Program-made: the position numbers and the translations under genes
Notes under the pieces: model-generated
Seen by the model: the letters and a program-made list of their open reading frames with translations, nothing else
What the model was told of the DNA's origin: nothing
Databases searched by the model: none
Source: an uncultured Clostridia bacterium
Lineage (GTDB): Bacteria > Bacillota > Clostridia > Peptostreptococcales > Anaerovoracaceae
Direction of reading: 5' to 3'
Assembly: GCA_934256595.1 (NCBI GenBank)
Contig: CAKQOW010000042.1
Span: 1 to 21,111 of the forward strand
Length of the DNA stretch: 21,111 nt
Shown here: positions 5,704 to 13,725 of the stretch, piece by piece
Layout: each line of letters starts with the position of its first letter
Numbering within the stretch: the stretch's first letter is position 1

Positions 5704-6411
5704 CTATTTCACCGCAGTTTCAAGAGCCAGCTTCATCATATCGGTGAAGTTTTTCTCTCTGTCCTCAAGAGAAGCCTTTTCGCCGGAAATGAAATGATCG
5801 CTGATTGTCATAATTGCAAGCGCGTTTCTGTGGTTATACGCCGCGTTCATATAGAGTGCGGCGGCTTCCATTTCAACGGCAAGAACATTCATTGAGGCCC
5901 ATTTCTTCCACCAGTCCTCTTCGATTTCATAAAAAACATCGCAGGATACGGTATTGCCCGCCTTGATATTTATTCCCTCTGCGTTGGATATTTCTTTAAG
6001 CCTGCATAGAAGCTCCCAGCTTGCGCAGGGTGAGAAATGGCCCGGTAGCCCGAAAGTATGCTCATAGTTTGAGTCTGTTGAAGCGGCAAGGCTTACAACG
6101 ATATCACCTATATTTATATCGCTGCTGAAAGAGCCGGCGGTTCCTATTCTGATTATGTTTTCGACATCGTAATAAGTAAAAAGCTCCCATGAATATATTC
6201 CCATTGACGGCATACCCATACCGGAACCCTGAACAGAAACAGGAACTCCTTTGTAGGTGCCAGTATAGCCGTACATATTTCTTGTTTCATTGTATAAGAC
6301 AGGGGAGTCTAAAAAATTCTCAGCAATATATCTGGCTCTGAGAGGATCTCCGGGCATTAATACTGTTTTGGCTATATCGCCTTTGTTTGCTGAATTTGAT
6401 ACTGTTCCCAT
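5704..6411 (-). CDS. deoD: Purine nucleoside phosphorylase, DeoD type
   Basis: The 235-residue product has the length of hexameric DeoD, which splits purine (deoxy)nucleosides with phosphate into base and (deoxy)ribose 1-phosphate for salvage. Key residues align with the E. coli enzyme at a constant offset of one, due to counting Met. They are Gly21 and Arg25 in MPGDPLRAR, Arg44 and Arg88 for phosphate, VEMEAA (179-184) for ribose, Ser204-Asp205 in TISDH for the base, and Arg218. One exception is notable: the His4 position of E. coli, donated to the neighbouring subunit's active site, is Ser5 here. The start at 6411 has GGAG 8 nt upstream. It lies 12 bp behind the LD-carboxypeptidase gene and is probably the last gene of that operon. 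Confidence 0.95.
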   Translation of the reverse strand: MGTVSNSANKGDIAKTVLMPGDPLRARYIAENFLDSPVLYNETRNMYGYTGTYKGVPVSVQGSGMGMPSMGIYSWELFTYYDVENIIRIGTAGSFSSDINIGDIVVSLAASTDSNYEHTFGLPGHFSPCASWELLCRLKEISNAEGINIKAGNTVSCDVFYEIEEDWWKKWASMNVLAVEMEAAALYMNAAYNHRNALAIMTISDHFISGEKASLEDREKNFTDMMKLALETAVK

Positions 6412-6423
6412 AAAAACGTCTCC

Positions 6424-7335
6424 TTAAATAAATTCTATGTAGTCTTTTGATGTGTCAAGTACAGCCTCTGCGCCCATAGGTATGGTAGGCTGCGGATATA
6501 TATGCCCCGCATGAAATCCCGCTATTACAGGCTTGCCGCAGGGGAGCACCACTTCCTCTATAATCCGGTCAAGTGTCAGGCTTTCCTGCGAAGTATCTTT
6601 GTTTTCACAGTCTGCAAATATTCCAAAGATTATACCGGCAGCATCACTGAATTTGCCTGCAAGTGCAAGCGCTGTCAGGTTTTTGTCTATACGGTAAGGC
6701 TCCTCCGATACATCTTCGATAAACAGAATTTTGTTTTTTGTATCTATTTCATATTGCGAGCCCAGTGTGCCTGCAAGAAGCGACAGATTGCCGCCTGTGA
6801 TAACGCCTATCGCTTTGCCCTCAGTTAAAACAGATATTGATTTGCCCTCGGGATTATATACCCTGTGAGGCTTACAGCCGAAGATATTCTCCTTGAGAGA
6901 GTCTAAAGTGTAGCTGCTGTGAACCGTATAGTCGGTGCTTGGCATAGGACCGTGAAACGTCATAAATCCGCATATACCGTTAAAGACTGTATGCAGCGCT
7001 GTTATATCGCTGTAGCCTACAAATACCTTGGGATTTTTTTTAATCATATCAAGGTCAAGCAGCGGCAGCAGTCTCATTGCGCCGTATCCGCCTCTCAGAC
7101 AGAATATGCCCTTAATATTGCTGTCGGCAAAGGCCCTGTTTATATCAGAGGCCCTTGCGCTGTCATCTCCCGCAAGATAGCCGTAGTGAAGTCTGCAGCT
7201 TTCGTATACTTCCGGTACAAGTCCGAGAAATTCTATGGACTTTACTGATTTTTCAAGAACATCTGCCGGCACCGGTGAAGAGGGCGCCAGAAGCACAACT
7301 CTGTCTCCGGGTCTTAATGGCGCAGGCTTTATCAT
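6424..7335 (-). CDS. LD-carboxypeptidase (peptidase S66), LdcA-like
   Basis: This 303-residue protein belongs to family S66, which removes the terminal D-alanine from murein tetrapeptides during peptidoglycan recycling. Some relatives instead cleave microcin C7 or other peptides (MccF). The nucleophile elbow is VGYSDIT with Ser109. The other catalytic residues are probably Glu207 in FIEDV and His278 in GFHAGH. The LRPGDRVVLLAPSSP N-terminus and the LRGGYGAMRLLP segment (80-91) are typical of the family. There is no signal peptide, so it acts in the cytoplasm. GGGAGGA lies about 7 nt upstream of the start. The gene follows the MurF-like ligase by 44 bp and precedes deoD by 12 bp. Next to a Mur ligase, a murein-recycling role is the best inference. 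Confidence 0.9.
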   Translation of the reverse strand: MIKPAPLRPGDRVVLLAPSSPVPADVLEKSVKSIEFLGLVPEVYESCRLHYGYLAGDDSARASDINRAFADSNIKGIFCLRGGYGAMRLLPLLDLDMIKKNPKVFVGYSDITALHTVFNGICGFMTFHGPMPSTDYTVHSSYTLDSLKENIFGCKPHRVYNPEGKSISVLTEGKAIGVITGGNLSLLAGTLGSQYEIDTKNKILFIEDVSEEPYRIDKNLTALALAGKFSDAAGIIFGIFADCENKDTSQESLTLDRIIEEVVLPCGKPVIAGFHAGHIYPQPTIPMGAEAVLDTSKDYIEFI

Positions 7336-7379
7336 TTAACATTCCTCCCGCATAATTAAAATCTTTTTAATAATATATA

Positions 7380-9365
7380 TTAATGCGTCTGTTTATATTC
7401 CAGCGAAGCCTTTGGACTGTTTTCGATTATATTCTCTCCGATATCAGTCGTATTCCTGCTTAGAAGCACTGTTTCAAGCTCGTCGCAGTCGGCAAACGCC
7501 TCATCTCCGATTGACAGAAGACTTTCACTTCCCTCAAAGCGTCTCAGAGAAGAGCCTTTGAATGCGCCGTCTCTGATGCGAACTATCGTAGGCGGCAGTA
7601 CTATCTCCCTTATATGAGGATTTTCACGAAAAGCTGTTTTGCCGATTTTTTCTACGCTCAGAAGTCTTGTCTCTGTTATATTACGAAGTTCATCGGTAAC
7701 CTCGGCTTCAATGTGAGACGGGATTTCAACCCTTTCATCTGTTCCCAGATAGGTTTTTACTGATGCTGAGGTTTCAAAAATATAGTATTCAAAATCTCCC
7801 TGTACTTTGAGATAAAATTTCTTATGGGCTATATCAGAGCTCTCATTGATATCCGTACCAAACAGCCTGTCGATAGAGGCGCCGAGATTAATGTCGTGAG
7901 ATGCCTTGAAAAGGATAAGATCCTCAGGCTGTATTGTTTTTAATATTTCCGATTCCAGTTCAGTGCGGTTTTCGAAATATTTTGCTTCAATACCAAGCTT
8001 TAAGGCCTCATTTACCGTGAAACGTATACTGTCTCCGTATCCCAGCAGAAGATCAACCTTGTGATTTGAGAGAACTTCTGCAATCTGCTTGTGTGTTTCT
8101 TCACTTATGTCACCCAGCCCCAGAATATCTCCAAGGACTGCAATGCGCCTGCCGCCGGGAGAAACTAAAATATCGTCCATTGCGCTGAGCGTATTTTCAA
8201 TGGCAATAAGTGAACTGTTATAGCAGTCTGCAAATATGTTGTAACCGCATGGGTGTATGATGTTCTGACGCATGCCGGCAGGTCTGTATGCTGAAATGCC
8301 GCTGAGAATTTCCTCAGGTTTTAATTTAAGGGCTCTGCCGACTGCATATGCAGATACGGCATTAAGTACATTGTGCTCGCCGGGAACAAAAACCTCCGCG
8401 CTGTGTTCTTCTTCTGCAGGGCGGTCAACGATTGTGAAGCGAAGCCCGGAATTTTCGGTTTTCTCAATATCCTTTGCAAAATACATGGCATTTTCGTTTT
8501 TTAGGCTGTATGTAATAATATTCTGTGTAAACGGATATGCTGTAAGAATTTCATCATCGTAGTTTATGAAAACCGTGCCGTCGGCCTTGCCGTATGTGGA
8601 GAGTGAAAGCTTGTCCTGCGCAAGAGCTTCACGGCTGCCGTAGCTTTCGATATGTGAAACTCCGATATTTGTATATAGAGTCATATCTGCCTCAAGCTGC
8701 TTTGCGGAGGCAGTAACTGTTCCTTTCTCAAAAGCGCCCACCTCCTGAAGATATACGTTGGTGGGTCTTTTGAGCTTCTGAATGTTTCTTGTTACAGAAA
8801 ACATTGAATTGTTGTTTCCTTTGGAGATAACAGGTTTTTTGTAATGGGCGCGCAGGACGGATTCAAGCATTTCCTTTGCTGAGGTTTTGCCTACGGAGCC
8901 TGTAACTGCAATTACTTTCGCTTTATGTATAGACCTTATATAGTGGGAAGCCCTGATATATGCTTCTTTTATTATGCTGTCACCGTTTTCGGCAGTGTCT
9001 GAAAGGATAAGGCTGTTAGGATAAGAACACTGCGTATTAGAAATTATGAACAGGCATTTCTTGTTCATTGCCATTGTAAGAGCATCTTCGGGACTTCCCA
9101 CTGATTTGGGTGATTTCTGCCAGCACATAAAAACAGAGTTCTCGGTGAGCCTGCGGGGATCTGCGGTGAAATCGCTGACAGGGTGGTCAGCAAGGGCTTT
9201 GAATTTTTCAGGAAAAGGAAGCTCTGCTATATCAAAAAACTTTGAAAGGGTAAGATTTCTTTTTTCTTTGTATTCGGCTATGGCAGCTTCTTTTTTTGCC
9301 TGTTTTTCCGCCTGCTTTTCCGCCTGAGCTTTGGCCTCGCGTGATTTTTTGCTGAATAAAAACAT
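7380..9365 (-). CDS. MurF-like Mur ligase with C-terminal BspA-type leucine-rich repeats
   Basis: The protein has 661 residues, about 200 more than normal MurF. Residues 5-38 are a charged Ala/Lys/Glu-rich helix, probably a coiled coil. Residues 40-145 resemble the Mur ligase N-terminal domain (VSDFTADPRRL). The ATPase domain starts at 150 with the P-loop TGSVGKTS (155-162) and includes GNNNSMFSVTRN (183-194), TNIGVSHIESYGS (232-244) and VPGEHNVLNAV (327-337). The C-terminal ligase domain has RRIAVLGDILGLG (406-418) and LILFKASHD (483-491). Residues 520-655 look like LRR_5/BspA repeats, for example IGKTAFRENPHIREIVLP and IGDEAFADCDELETVLL. MurF normally joins D-Ala-D-Ala to UDP-MurNAc-tripeptide. 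Here the usual DAYNANP loop reads DCYNSS (380-385), so the acceptor may differ. The ribosome binding site is AGGAAGGA. Confidence 0.85.
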   Translation of the reverse strand: MFLFSKKSREAKAQAEKQAEKQAKKEAAIAEYKEKRNLTLSKFFDIAELPFPEKFKALADHPVSDFTADPRRLTENSVFMCWQKSPKSVGSPEDALTMAMNKKCLFIISNTQCSYPNSLILSDTAENGDSIIKEAYIRASHYIRSIHKAKVIAVTGSVGKTSAKEMLESVLRAHYKKPVISKGNNNSMFSVTRNIQKLKRPTNVYLQEVGAFEKGTVTASAKQLEADMTLYTNIGVSHIESYGSREALAQDKLSLSTYGKADGTVFINYDDEILTAYPFTQNIITYSLKNENAMYFAKDIEKTENSGLRFTIVDRPAEEEHSAEVFVPGEHNVLNAVSAYAVGRALKLKPEEILSGISAYRPAGMRQNIIHPCGYNIFADCYNSSLIAIENTLSAMDDILVSPGGRRIAVLGDILGLGDISEETHKQIAEVLSNHKVDLLLGYGDSIRFTVNEALKLGIEAKYFENRTELESEILKTIQPEDLILFKASHDINLGASIDRLFGTDINESSDIAHKKFYLKVQGDFEYYIFETSASVKTYLGTDERVEIPSHIEAEVTDELRNITETRLLSVEKIGKTAFRENPHIREIVLPPTIVRIRDGAFKGSSLRRFEGSESLLSIGDEAFADCDELETVLLSRNTTDIGENIIENSPKASLEYKQTH

Positions 9366-9426
9366 TTACTGTATTCCTTCCTGAATATAAATAAGTAGAT
9401 ATATAATAAGATAAATTATTGGTAAG

Positions 9427-9459
9427 AAAAAAACCATGGGAGACACATCCATGGTTTTT
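9427..9459 (-). terminator. rpsT intrinsic terminator
   Basis: AAAAACCATGG (9429-9439) pairs perfectly with CCATGGTTTTT (9449-9459) over 11 bp with a 9-nt loop. Read on the minus strand it ends in seven or more T residues, so it closes the rpsT transcript. It could also stop plus-strand RNA. The MurF-like gene begins about 60 nt further on. Confidence 0.8.
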
Positions 9460-9511
9460 CGTTTGCTCATGCTGTGTATTTAACTTATACACGGGTGGGG
9501 ACGGGTGAGAC

Positions 9512-9778
9512 TTAAGCGTTCGCTTTGTTGAATCTCTTTGCTAATCTTGAAACTTTTCTTGAAGCAGCGTTCTTGTGAATAGTTCCTTTTGCAGCAGCCT
9601 GCATAAGTTTCTTTTCTGCAAGGGCAAGCTTTGCCTTAGCTGTCTCCATGTCGCCTGCTTCTAAAGCAGCGTCAAAGCTCTTTAAAACTGCCTTAAGATG
9701 ATTTTTAATTCTTCTGTTTCTTGCAGTTTTCTTGTCGATAACACGGATTCTTTTTTTTGCGGATTTAATATTTGCCAT
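9512..9778 (-). CDS. rpsT: Small ribosomal subunit protein bS20
   Basis: The 88-residue product is highly basic, begins MANIKSAKKRIRVIDKKTARNR with its first 20 residues typical of bS20, and ends with the KGTIHKNAASRKVSRLAKRFN signature. It binds 16S rRNA in the lower body of the 30S subunit as a bundle of long helices. The ATG start has a modest GTGGGGTG site upstream. It is a single-gene transcript with its own promoter and terminator. It is divergent from gpr, the same arrangement seen in Bacillus subtilis, which supports both calls. Confidence 0.97.
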   Translation of the reverse strand: MANIKSAKKRIRVIDKKTARNRRIKNHLKAVLKSFDAALEAGDMETAKAKLALAEKKLMQAAAKGTIHKNAASRKVSRLAKRFNKANA

Positions 9779-9824
9779 TTAAATTCACCCCACTTTATTA
9801 TTTTTTAGCTAAATTCGCAGATTT

Positions 9825-9853
9825 AGTATATATGAATAAAAAAGAAAAATCAA
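9825..9853 (-). promoter_or_regulatory. rpsT sigma-A promoter
   Basis: On the minus strand, TTGATT (9853-9848), a 17-bp spacer and TATACT (9830-9825) lie about 47 nt before the rpsT start. A 6-bp hairpin (CTAAAT/ATTTAG, 9809-9826) falls at the start of the transcript. Confidence 0.65.
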
Positions 9854-9862
9854 GGGGAAAGT
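9834..9862 (+). promoter_or_regulatory. Possible sigma-F/G promoter of gpr
   Basis: GAATA (9834-9838), a 15-bp spacer and GGGGAAAGT (9854-9862) approximate the forespore sigma-F pattern GYWTA-15-GGnnAnAnT, with one mismatch in the -35 part. gpr is forespore-expressed in Bacillus, so a site here is expected. It overlaps the divergent rpsT promoter. The match is imperfect. Confidence 0.3.
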
Positions 9863-9891
9863 AATAAAAAAACGGGAGGGAGCTTGAAATT

Positions 9892-10788
9892 ATGAGGTTC
9901 AGGACAGATCTTGCCATTGAGAACAGGCAGATGTATGAGGAAACCCACGGCAAAAGCGACATTGAGGGCGTTACAATAACAAAACGAAGCTACGGAGAGG
10001 ATATACTGGCAACAGAAATAACCATCGAAAGTGAAATCGGAGCAAGGCACCTCGAAAAGCCTGCCGGCAGATATATAACCATCGAGCTTGACAGACTGCT
10101 TGAGGGCAGAAACGAGATAAAACGCAGAGCCTCGCAGGCGCTTGCCTCAGAGCTTGAAAAAATGATCCCGTTTTCATACGAGCTAAAGGTACTGGTTGCG
10201 GGACTTGGCAATATACAGGTGACCCCTGACGCTCTTGGGCCGAGAACACTGCAAAAGGTGGATATAACAAGGCACCTCTTCATAGCCTATGAGGCGGAGG
10301 GCGATGAGGAAATGGCGTGCGTCAGCGGCATAGCCCCCGGAGTTACAGGCACAACAGGCCTTGAAACAGCCGAAATAATTAAAAAAACGGCAGAGATAGC
10401 AAAGCCCGATGTGATTGTTGCCGTAGACTCCCTTGCTGCAAGAGACATTAAGCGTGTAAGCACCACCATACAGATAAACGATACAGTAATATATCCCGGA
10501 GGCGGTATGGGCAACACCAGAACAGAGCTTTCAAGAGAGACTGTGGGAGCAAAGGTGGTATCCATAGGAGTGCCCACCGTTATAGACTCAAAAACCCTGA
10601 TACTTGAGGCAATGGGAGATGAGCAGGCGGAGGAATATTTCCGGAATCGGGATATGGATATGATAGTGACCTCCACTGACATAGACCAGATTATAAAGGA
10701 TTTTTCAGATATAATTGCAAACGGAATTAATATTGCGCTTCACCCCGGCATATATTCTTATGAGAATATATTGGAGGAAAAGCAATGA
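9892..10788 (+). CDS. gpr: Germination protease GPR (peptidase A25)
   Basis: The 298-residue product is the protease that degrades small acid-soluble spore proteins early in germination, freeing spore DNA and amino acids. The two catalytic aspartates of family A25 are visible: Asp113 in GLGNIQVTPDALGP and Asp179 in VAVDSLAAR. They are 66 residues apart, as in the Bacillus megaterium enzyme. The autoprocessing motif RTDLA sits at residues 4-8, so the pro-segment would be only about six residues against about sixteen in Bacillus. The start at 9892 has GGGAGGGAG about 9 nt upstream. Its stop overlaps the spoIIP start (ATGA at 10785-10788), so the two are translationally coupled and expected to be expressed in the forespore. 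Confidence 0.96.
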   Translation: MRFRTDLAIENRQMYEETHGKSDIEGVTITKRSYGEDILATEITIESEIGARHLEKPAGRYITIELDRLLEGRNEIKRRASQALASELEKMIPFSYELKVLVAGLGNIQVTPDALGPRTLQKVDITRHLFIAYEAEGDEEMACVSGIAPGVTGTTGLETAEIIKKTAEIAKPDVIVAVDSLAARDIKRVSTTIQINDTVIYPGGGMGNTRTELSRETVGAKVVSIGVPTVIDSKTLILEAMGDEQAEEYFRNRDMDMIVTSTDIDQIIKDFSDIIANGINIALHPGIYSYENILEEKQ

Positions 10789-11678
10789 AAAAACGACAGG
10801 CGGCAGTGCTGGCGGTAATCGTGTTTGTAATTACCGCGGTACTTCTTGTAAATGTATCTTGGGAGAAAAAAGACAGAGAAGCAAGGCTTACGGAAAGTCA
10901 GCTCGGAATAATGTGTATGAGCAGCGTGTTTTCGACTATGGAAGCAACAGGCGACAAAGATGCCGCTATAGAGAAAACCTCTGTGACATCATACAAGACC
11001 GACAAAAAAAGCGATGGAGAGGACAGCAAAAAGAAAAGCAAAAAAGACAGGAAAAAGATGCTCAAAAACGGAGATCCTCTCGTAATTATATATCACACTC
11101 ACGCCAGCGAAAGCTACCAGCCGTCATCAGAGGGCAACTTTCACAGGGAGGGTGAGAAGGACACGGTCAGAGAAGTGGGAGATATAATGGAGGACGTTAT
11201 GGAGGATGCGGGCATCAATGTAATCCACGACAAGACAATGCACGACAGACCTTCCTACAACGAGTCCTATGCCAGATCCCTTGAAACAATCCAGAGACTT
11301 ATGAAAAAATACCCTACGGCCAAATACGTGATAGACCTGCACAGAGATGCGGCTGCCTATGCGGGAAACAAAGGCGCCACAGTCAAAATAGGTAAGGATA
11401 CGGTTGCAACCTACAGCCTTGTGGTAGGCTCTGCCTGCGACAACTATCCTAAGCTCCTGTCCTATGCCAAAACCGTAAACAGCAGGGCAGAGTCAATGTA
11501 TCCGGGATTTGGAGGGCGTATAATCGAAAAGGAATACAAATTCAATCAGTGGGTATGCAACAACCATATACTGCTTGAAATAGGCAATAATCAGAACGAC
11601 ATATCAGAGGTCAAAAACACCGCGCGCTACATAGGAAAAGTTCTTGCAGAGGTGATATATGAAAAGGAGAAAAATTAA
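10785..11678 (+). CDS. spoIIP: Stage II sporulation protein P (SpoIIP)
   Basis: This 297-residue protein has one N-terminal membrane anchor (about residues 6-24). A lysine-rich linker (about 66-95) and an extracellular amidase/endopeptidase domain follow. SpoIIP works with SpoIID and SpoIIM to thin septal peptidoglycan during engulfment of the forespore. Family motifs are visible: YHTHASESY with His104 and His106, IDLHRDA with His186, and ILLEIGNNQN with Glu265, the expected zinc and catalytic positions. The ribosome binding site is GGAGG inside the end of gpr, and the genes overlap by 4 nt. The protein is somewhat shorter than the Bacillus form, mainly in the linker. Confidence 0.95.
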   Translation: MKKRQAAVLAVIVFVITAVLLVNVSWEKKDREARLTESQLGIMCMSSVFSTMEATGDKDAAIEKTSVTSYKTDKKSDGEDSKKKSKKDRKKMLKNGDPLVIIYHTHASESYQPSSEGNFHREGEKDTVREVGDIMEDVMEDAGINVIHDKTMHDRPSYNESYARSLETIQRLMKKYPTAKYVIDLHRDAAAYAGNKGATVKIGKDTVATYSLVVGSACDNYPKLLSYAKTVNSRAESMYPGFGGRIIEKEYKFNQWVCNNHILLEIGNNQNDISEVKNTARYIGKVLAEVIYEKEKN

Positions 11679-11877
11679 GCCGAGATACAGAAGGATTAAA
11701 AGCCTGCTTGTGATTGCGGTTCTGACACTGGCTATGATGGGAGTGCTCACAGTTGACCAGCAGTGCCACAGAATCACGGGCGAGGGCGGTATGCTGGGGT
11801 TTTCGGGAGAGAAAGCCGAAAGCGGCGATATAAAAGCTTACTTCTTTGGTGTTGATATTTCCGGTGTTTTTAGGTAG
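11659..11877 (+). CDS. Small membrane protein in the yqxA position
   Basis: This 72-residue protein has a very basic N-terminus (MKRRKIKPRYRRIK), one membrane helix (about residues 16-32) and a 40-residue outer tail rich in Gly. It overlaps the end of spoIIP by 20 nt and has GAGGTG 5 nt upstream of its ATG, so translation looks genuine. In Bacillus subtilis the gene between spoIIP and lepA is yqxA, a short membrane-anchored sporulation-linked protein. Position and topology match, but the sequence is too short and diverged for me to call homology. A role alongside SpoIIP in engulfment is an inference from context only. Confidence 0.65.
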   Translation: MKRRKIKPRYRRIKSLLVIAVLTLAMMGVLTVDQQCHRITGEGGMLGFSGEKAESGDIKAYFFGVDISGVFR

Positions 11878-11880
11878 AAT
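11852..11880 (+). promoter_or_regulatory. Internal sigma-A-like promoter for lepA and downstream genes
   Basis: TTGATA (11852-11857), a 17-bp spacer and TAGAAT (11875-11880) overlap the end of the small membrane protein gene, 34 nt before the lepA start. This would let the housekeeping genes from lepA onward be made in growing cells, independent of sporulation control of gpr-spoIIP. Confidence 0.5.
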
Positions 11881-11913
11881 ATATTAGTTAAGTAATTACA
11901 CAAAGGAGAAACC

Positions 11914-13725
11914 ATGAATTCTTATCAGAAGTATATCAGAAATTTCAGCATTATAGCTCATATAGACCACGGCAAATCAACACTTGCCGACAGATTAATA
12001 GAAAAAACAGGACTTGTGGCGGAGCGTGACATGAAGGAACAGTACCTTGACAATATGGACCTCGAAAGAGAAAGAGGAATTACCATCAAGCTTCAGACCT
12101 CAAGACTTGTATATAAGGCGAATGACGGCAACGAATATATTTTCAACCTTATTGATACACCGGGCCACGTTGACTTTACATACGAGGTATCAAGAAGCCT
12201 TGCGGCCTGCGAGGGAGCGGTGCTTGTAGTCGATGCCACTCAGGGAGTTGAGGCTCAGACACTTGCAAACGTGTATCTTGCTCTTGACGAAAACCTCGAG
12301 ATAATTCCTGTCCTGAACAAAATGGATCTTGCAAGCGCAAGACCTGATGAGGTCAAGGACGAGATTGAAGAGGTAATCGGAATAGAGGCTCAGGATGCCC
12401 CTCTTATATCGGCCAAGGCGGGACTTGGAATCGAAGATGTGCTGGAGGCTGTTGTGGTGCGCATACCTGCGCCGTCAGGCGATATAAACAGCAGACTCAA
12501 AGCCCTTATATTCGACTCATATTACGACAATTACAAAGGCGTTATCATATACACCAGAATATTTGACGGCAGGGTCAAAAAAGGCGATATGATAAGAATG
12601 ATGAATACAAAAACAGTTCACGAGGTTACAGAGGTCGGCACCTATTCGCCTACACCTGTTGCCTGCAGAGAACTGAGAGCCGGAGAGGTAGGATATATCT
12701 GCGCCAGCATCAAGCAGGTTTCAGATGCCAGAGTCGGCGATACCATAACCTTAGACAGCGAACCTGCGGACGAGCCTCTTCCGGGCTACAAAAAAGTTCA
12801 GTCAATGGTATACTGCGGCATATATCCTGCGGAGGGTGAAAAATACGAAAACGTCAAGGACGCCCTTGAGAAGCTTCAGGTAAATGACGCGGCTTTCAAC
12901 TTCGAACCTGAAACCTCATCTGCGCTGGGCTACGGCTTCAGATGCGGCTTCCTCGGACTTCTGCATATGGAAATCATAGTCGAAAGACTCGAAAGAGAAT
13001 TCAATCTGGCGGTAATAACCACATCGCCGAGCGTAATATATAAAGTTGTGCTCAAAAACGGCACAGAGGAGTTTATACAGAACCCTACAAACCTGCCTGA
13101 CCCGCTTGAAATAGAGCATATCGAAGAGCCTATAGTCAAAGCGGATATAATGATACCTAACGAATATGTAGGCAATATAATGGAAATCTGTCAGGACAGG
13201 AGAGGCAGACTTCTGCATATGGAATACATCACTCCGACAAGAGTGCTGCTGCATTACGAAATGCCGCTTAACGAAGTAATATATGACTTCTTTGACGCTC
13301 TCAAATCCAAGACCAGAGGCTATGGCTCACTGGACTACGAGTTTGTCAGATACGAGAAATCCAACGTAGTCAAGCTTGACGTGCTTTTAAACAAGGAGCT
13401 TGTGGACGCTTTCTCAATGATAGTACATGAGTCAAAGGCGAGAGCCAGAGGCAAATTCGTATGCGAAAAGCTAAAGGAAATAATACCGAGACATCAGTTT
13501 GAAGTGCCTATTCAGGCTGCAATCGGCAAAGATGTAATAGCAAGAGAAACCGTCAAGGCATACCGTAAGGACGTAATAGCCAAGTGCTACGGCGGGGATA
13601 TATCAAGAAAGAAAAAGCTGCTCGAAAAGCAGAAAGAGGGAAAGAAACGAATGAGACAGTTCGGTACTGTTGAAGTCCCTCAGGAAGCATTTACGGCAGT
13701 GCTTAAATATGATGACAACAAATAA
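11914..13725 (+). CDS. lepA: Elongation factor 4 (LepA), ribosomal GTPase
   Basis: The 603-residue product has the full LepA length. LepA binds ribosomes, can back-translocate them under ionic stress and aids 30S assembly. The GTPase motifs are intact: AHIDHGKST (15-23), the switch I region RGITIKLQ (54-61), DTPGH (81-85) and NKMD (135-138). The LepA-specific C-terminal domain ends with GGDISRKKKLLEKQKEGKKRM. AAGGAG lies 6 nt upstream of the ATG. The gene is followed without a gap by hemW, which starts inside its last codons, the same order as in Bacillus subtilis. Confidence 0.98.
   Translation: MNSYQKYIRNFSIIAHIDHGKSTLADRLIEKTGLVAERDMKEQYLDNMDLERERGITIKLQTSRLVYKANDGNEYIFNLIDTPGHVDFTYEVSRSLAACEGAVLVVDATQGVEAQTLANVYLALDENLEIIPVLNKMDLASARPDEVKDEIEEVIGIEAQDAPLISAKAGLGIEDVLEAVVVRIPAPSGDINSRLKALIFDSYYDNYKGVIIYTRIFDGRVKKGDMIRMMNTKTVHEVTEVGTYSPTPVACRELRAGEVGYICASIKQVSDARVGDTITLDSEPADEPLPGYKKVQSMVYCGIYPAEGEKYENVKDALEKLQVNDAAFNFEPETSSALGYGFRCGFLGLLHMEIIVERLEREFNLAVITTSPSVIYKVVLKNGTEEFIQNPTNLPDPLEIEHIEEPIVKADIMIPNEYVGNIMEICQDRRGRLLHMEYITPTRVLLHYEMPLNEVIYDFFDALKSKTRGYGSLDYEFVRYEKSNVVKLDVLLNKELVDAFSMIVHESKARARGKFVCEKLKEIIPRHQFEVPIQAAIGKDVIARETVKAYRKDVIAKCYGGDISRKKKLLEKQKEGKKRMRQFGTVEVPQEAFTAVLKYDDNK

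Noticed and set aside
7894..8451. Long shadow frames inside the MurF-like gene and other genes of the window
   Set aside because: They lie opposite or out of frame with well-supported genes, lack ribosome binding sites and show no family motifs.
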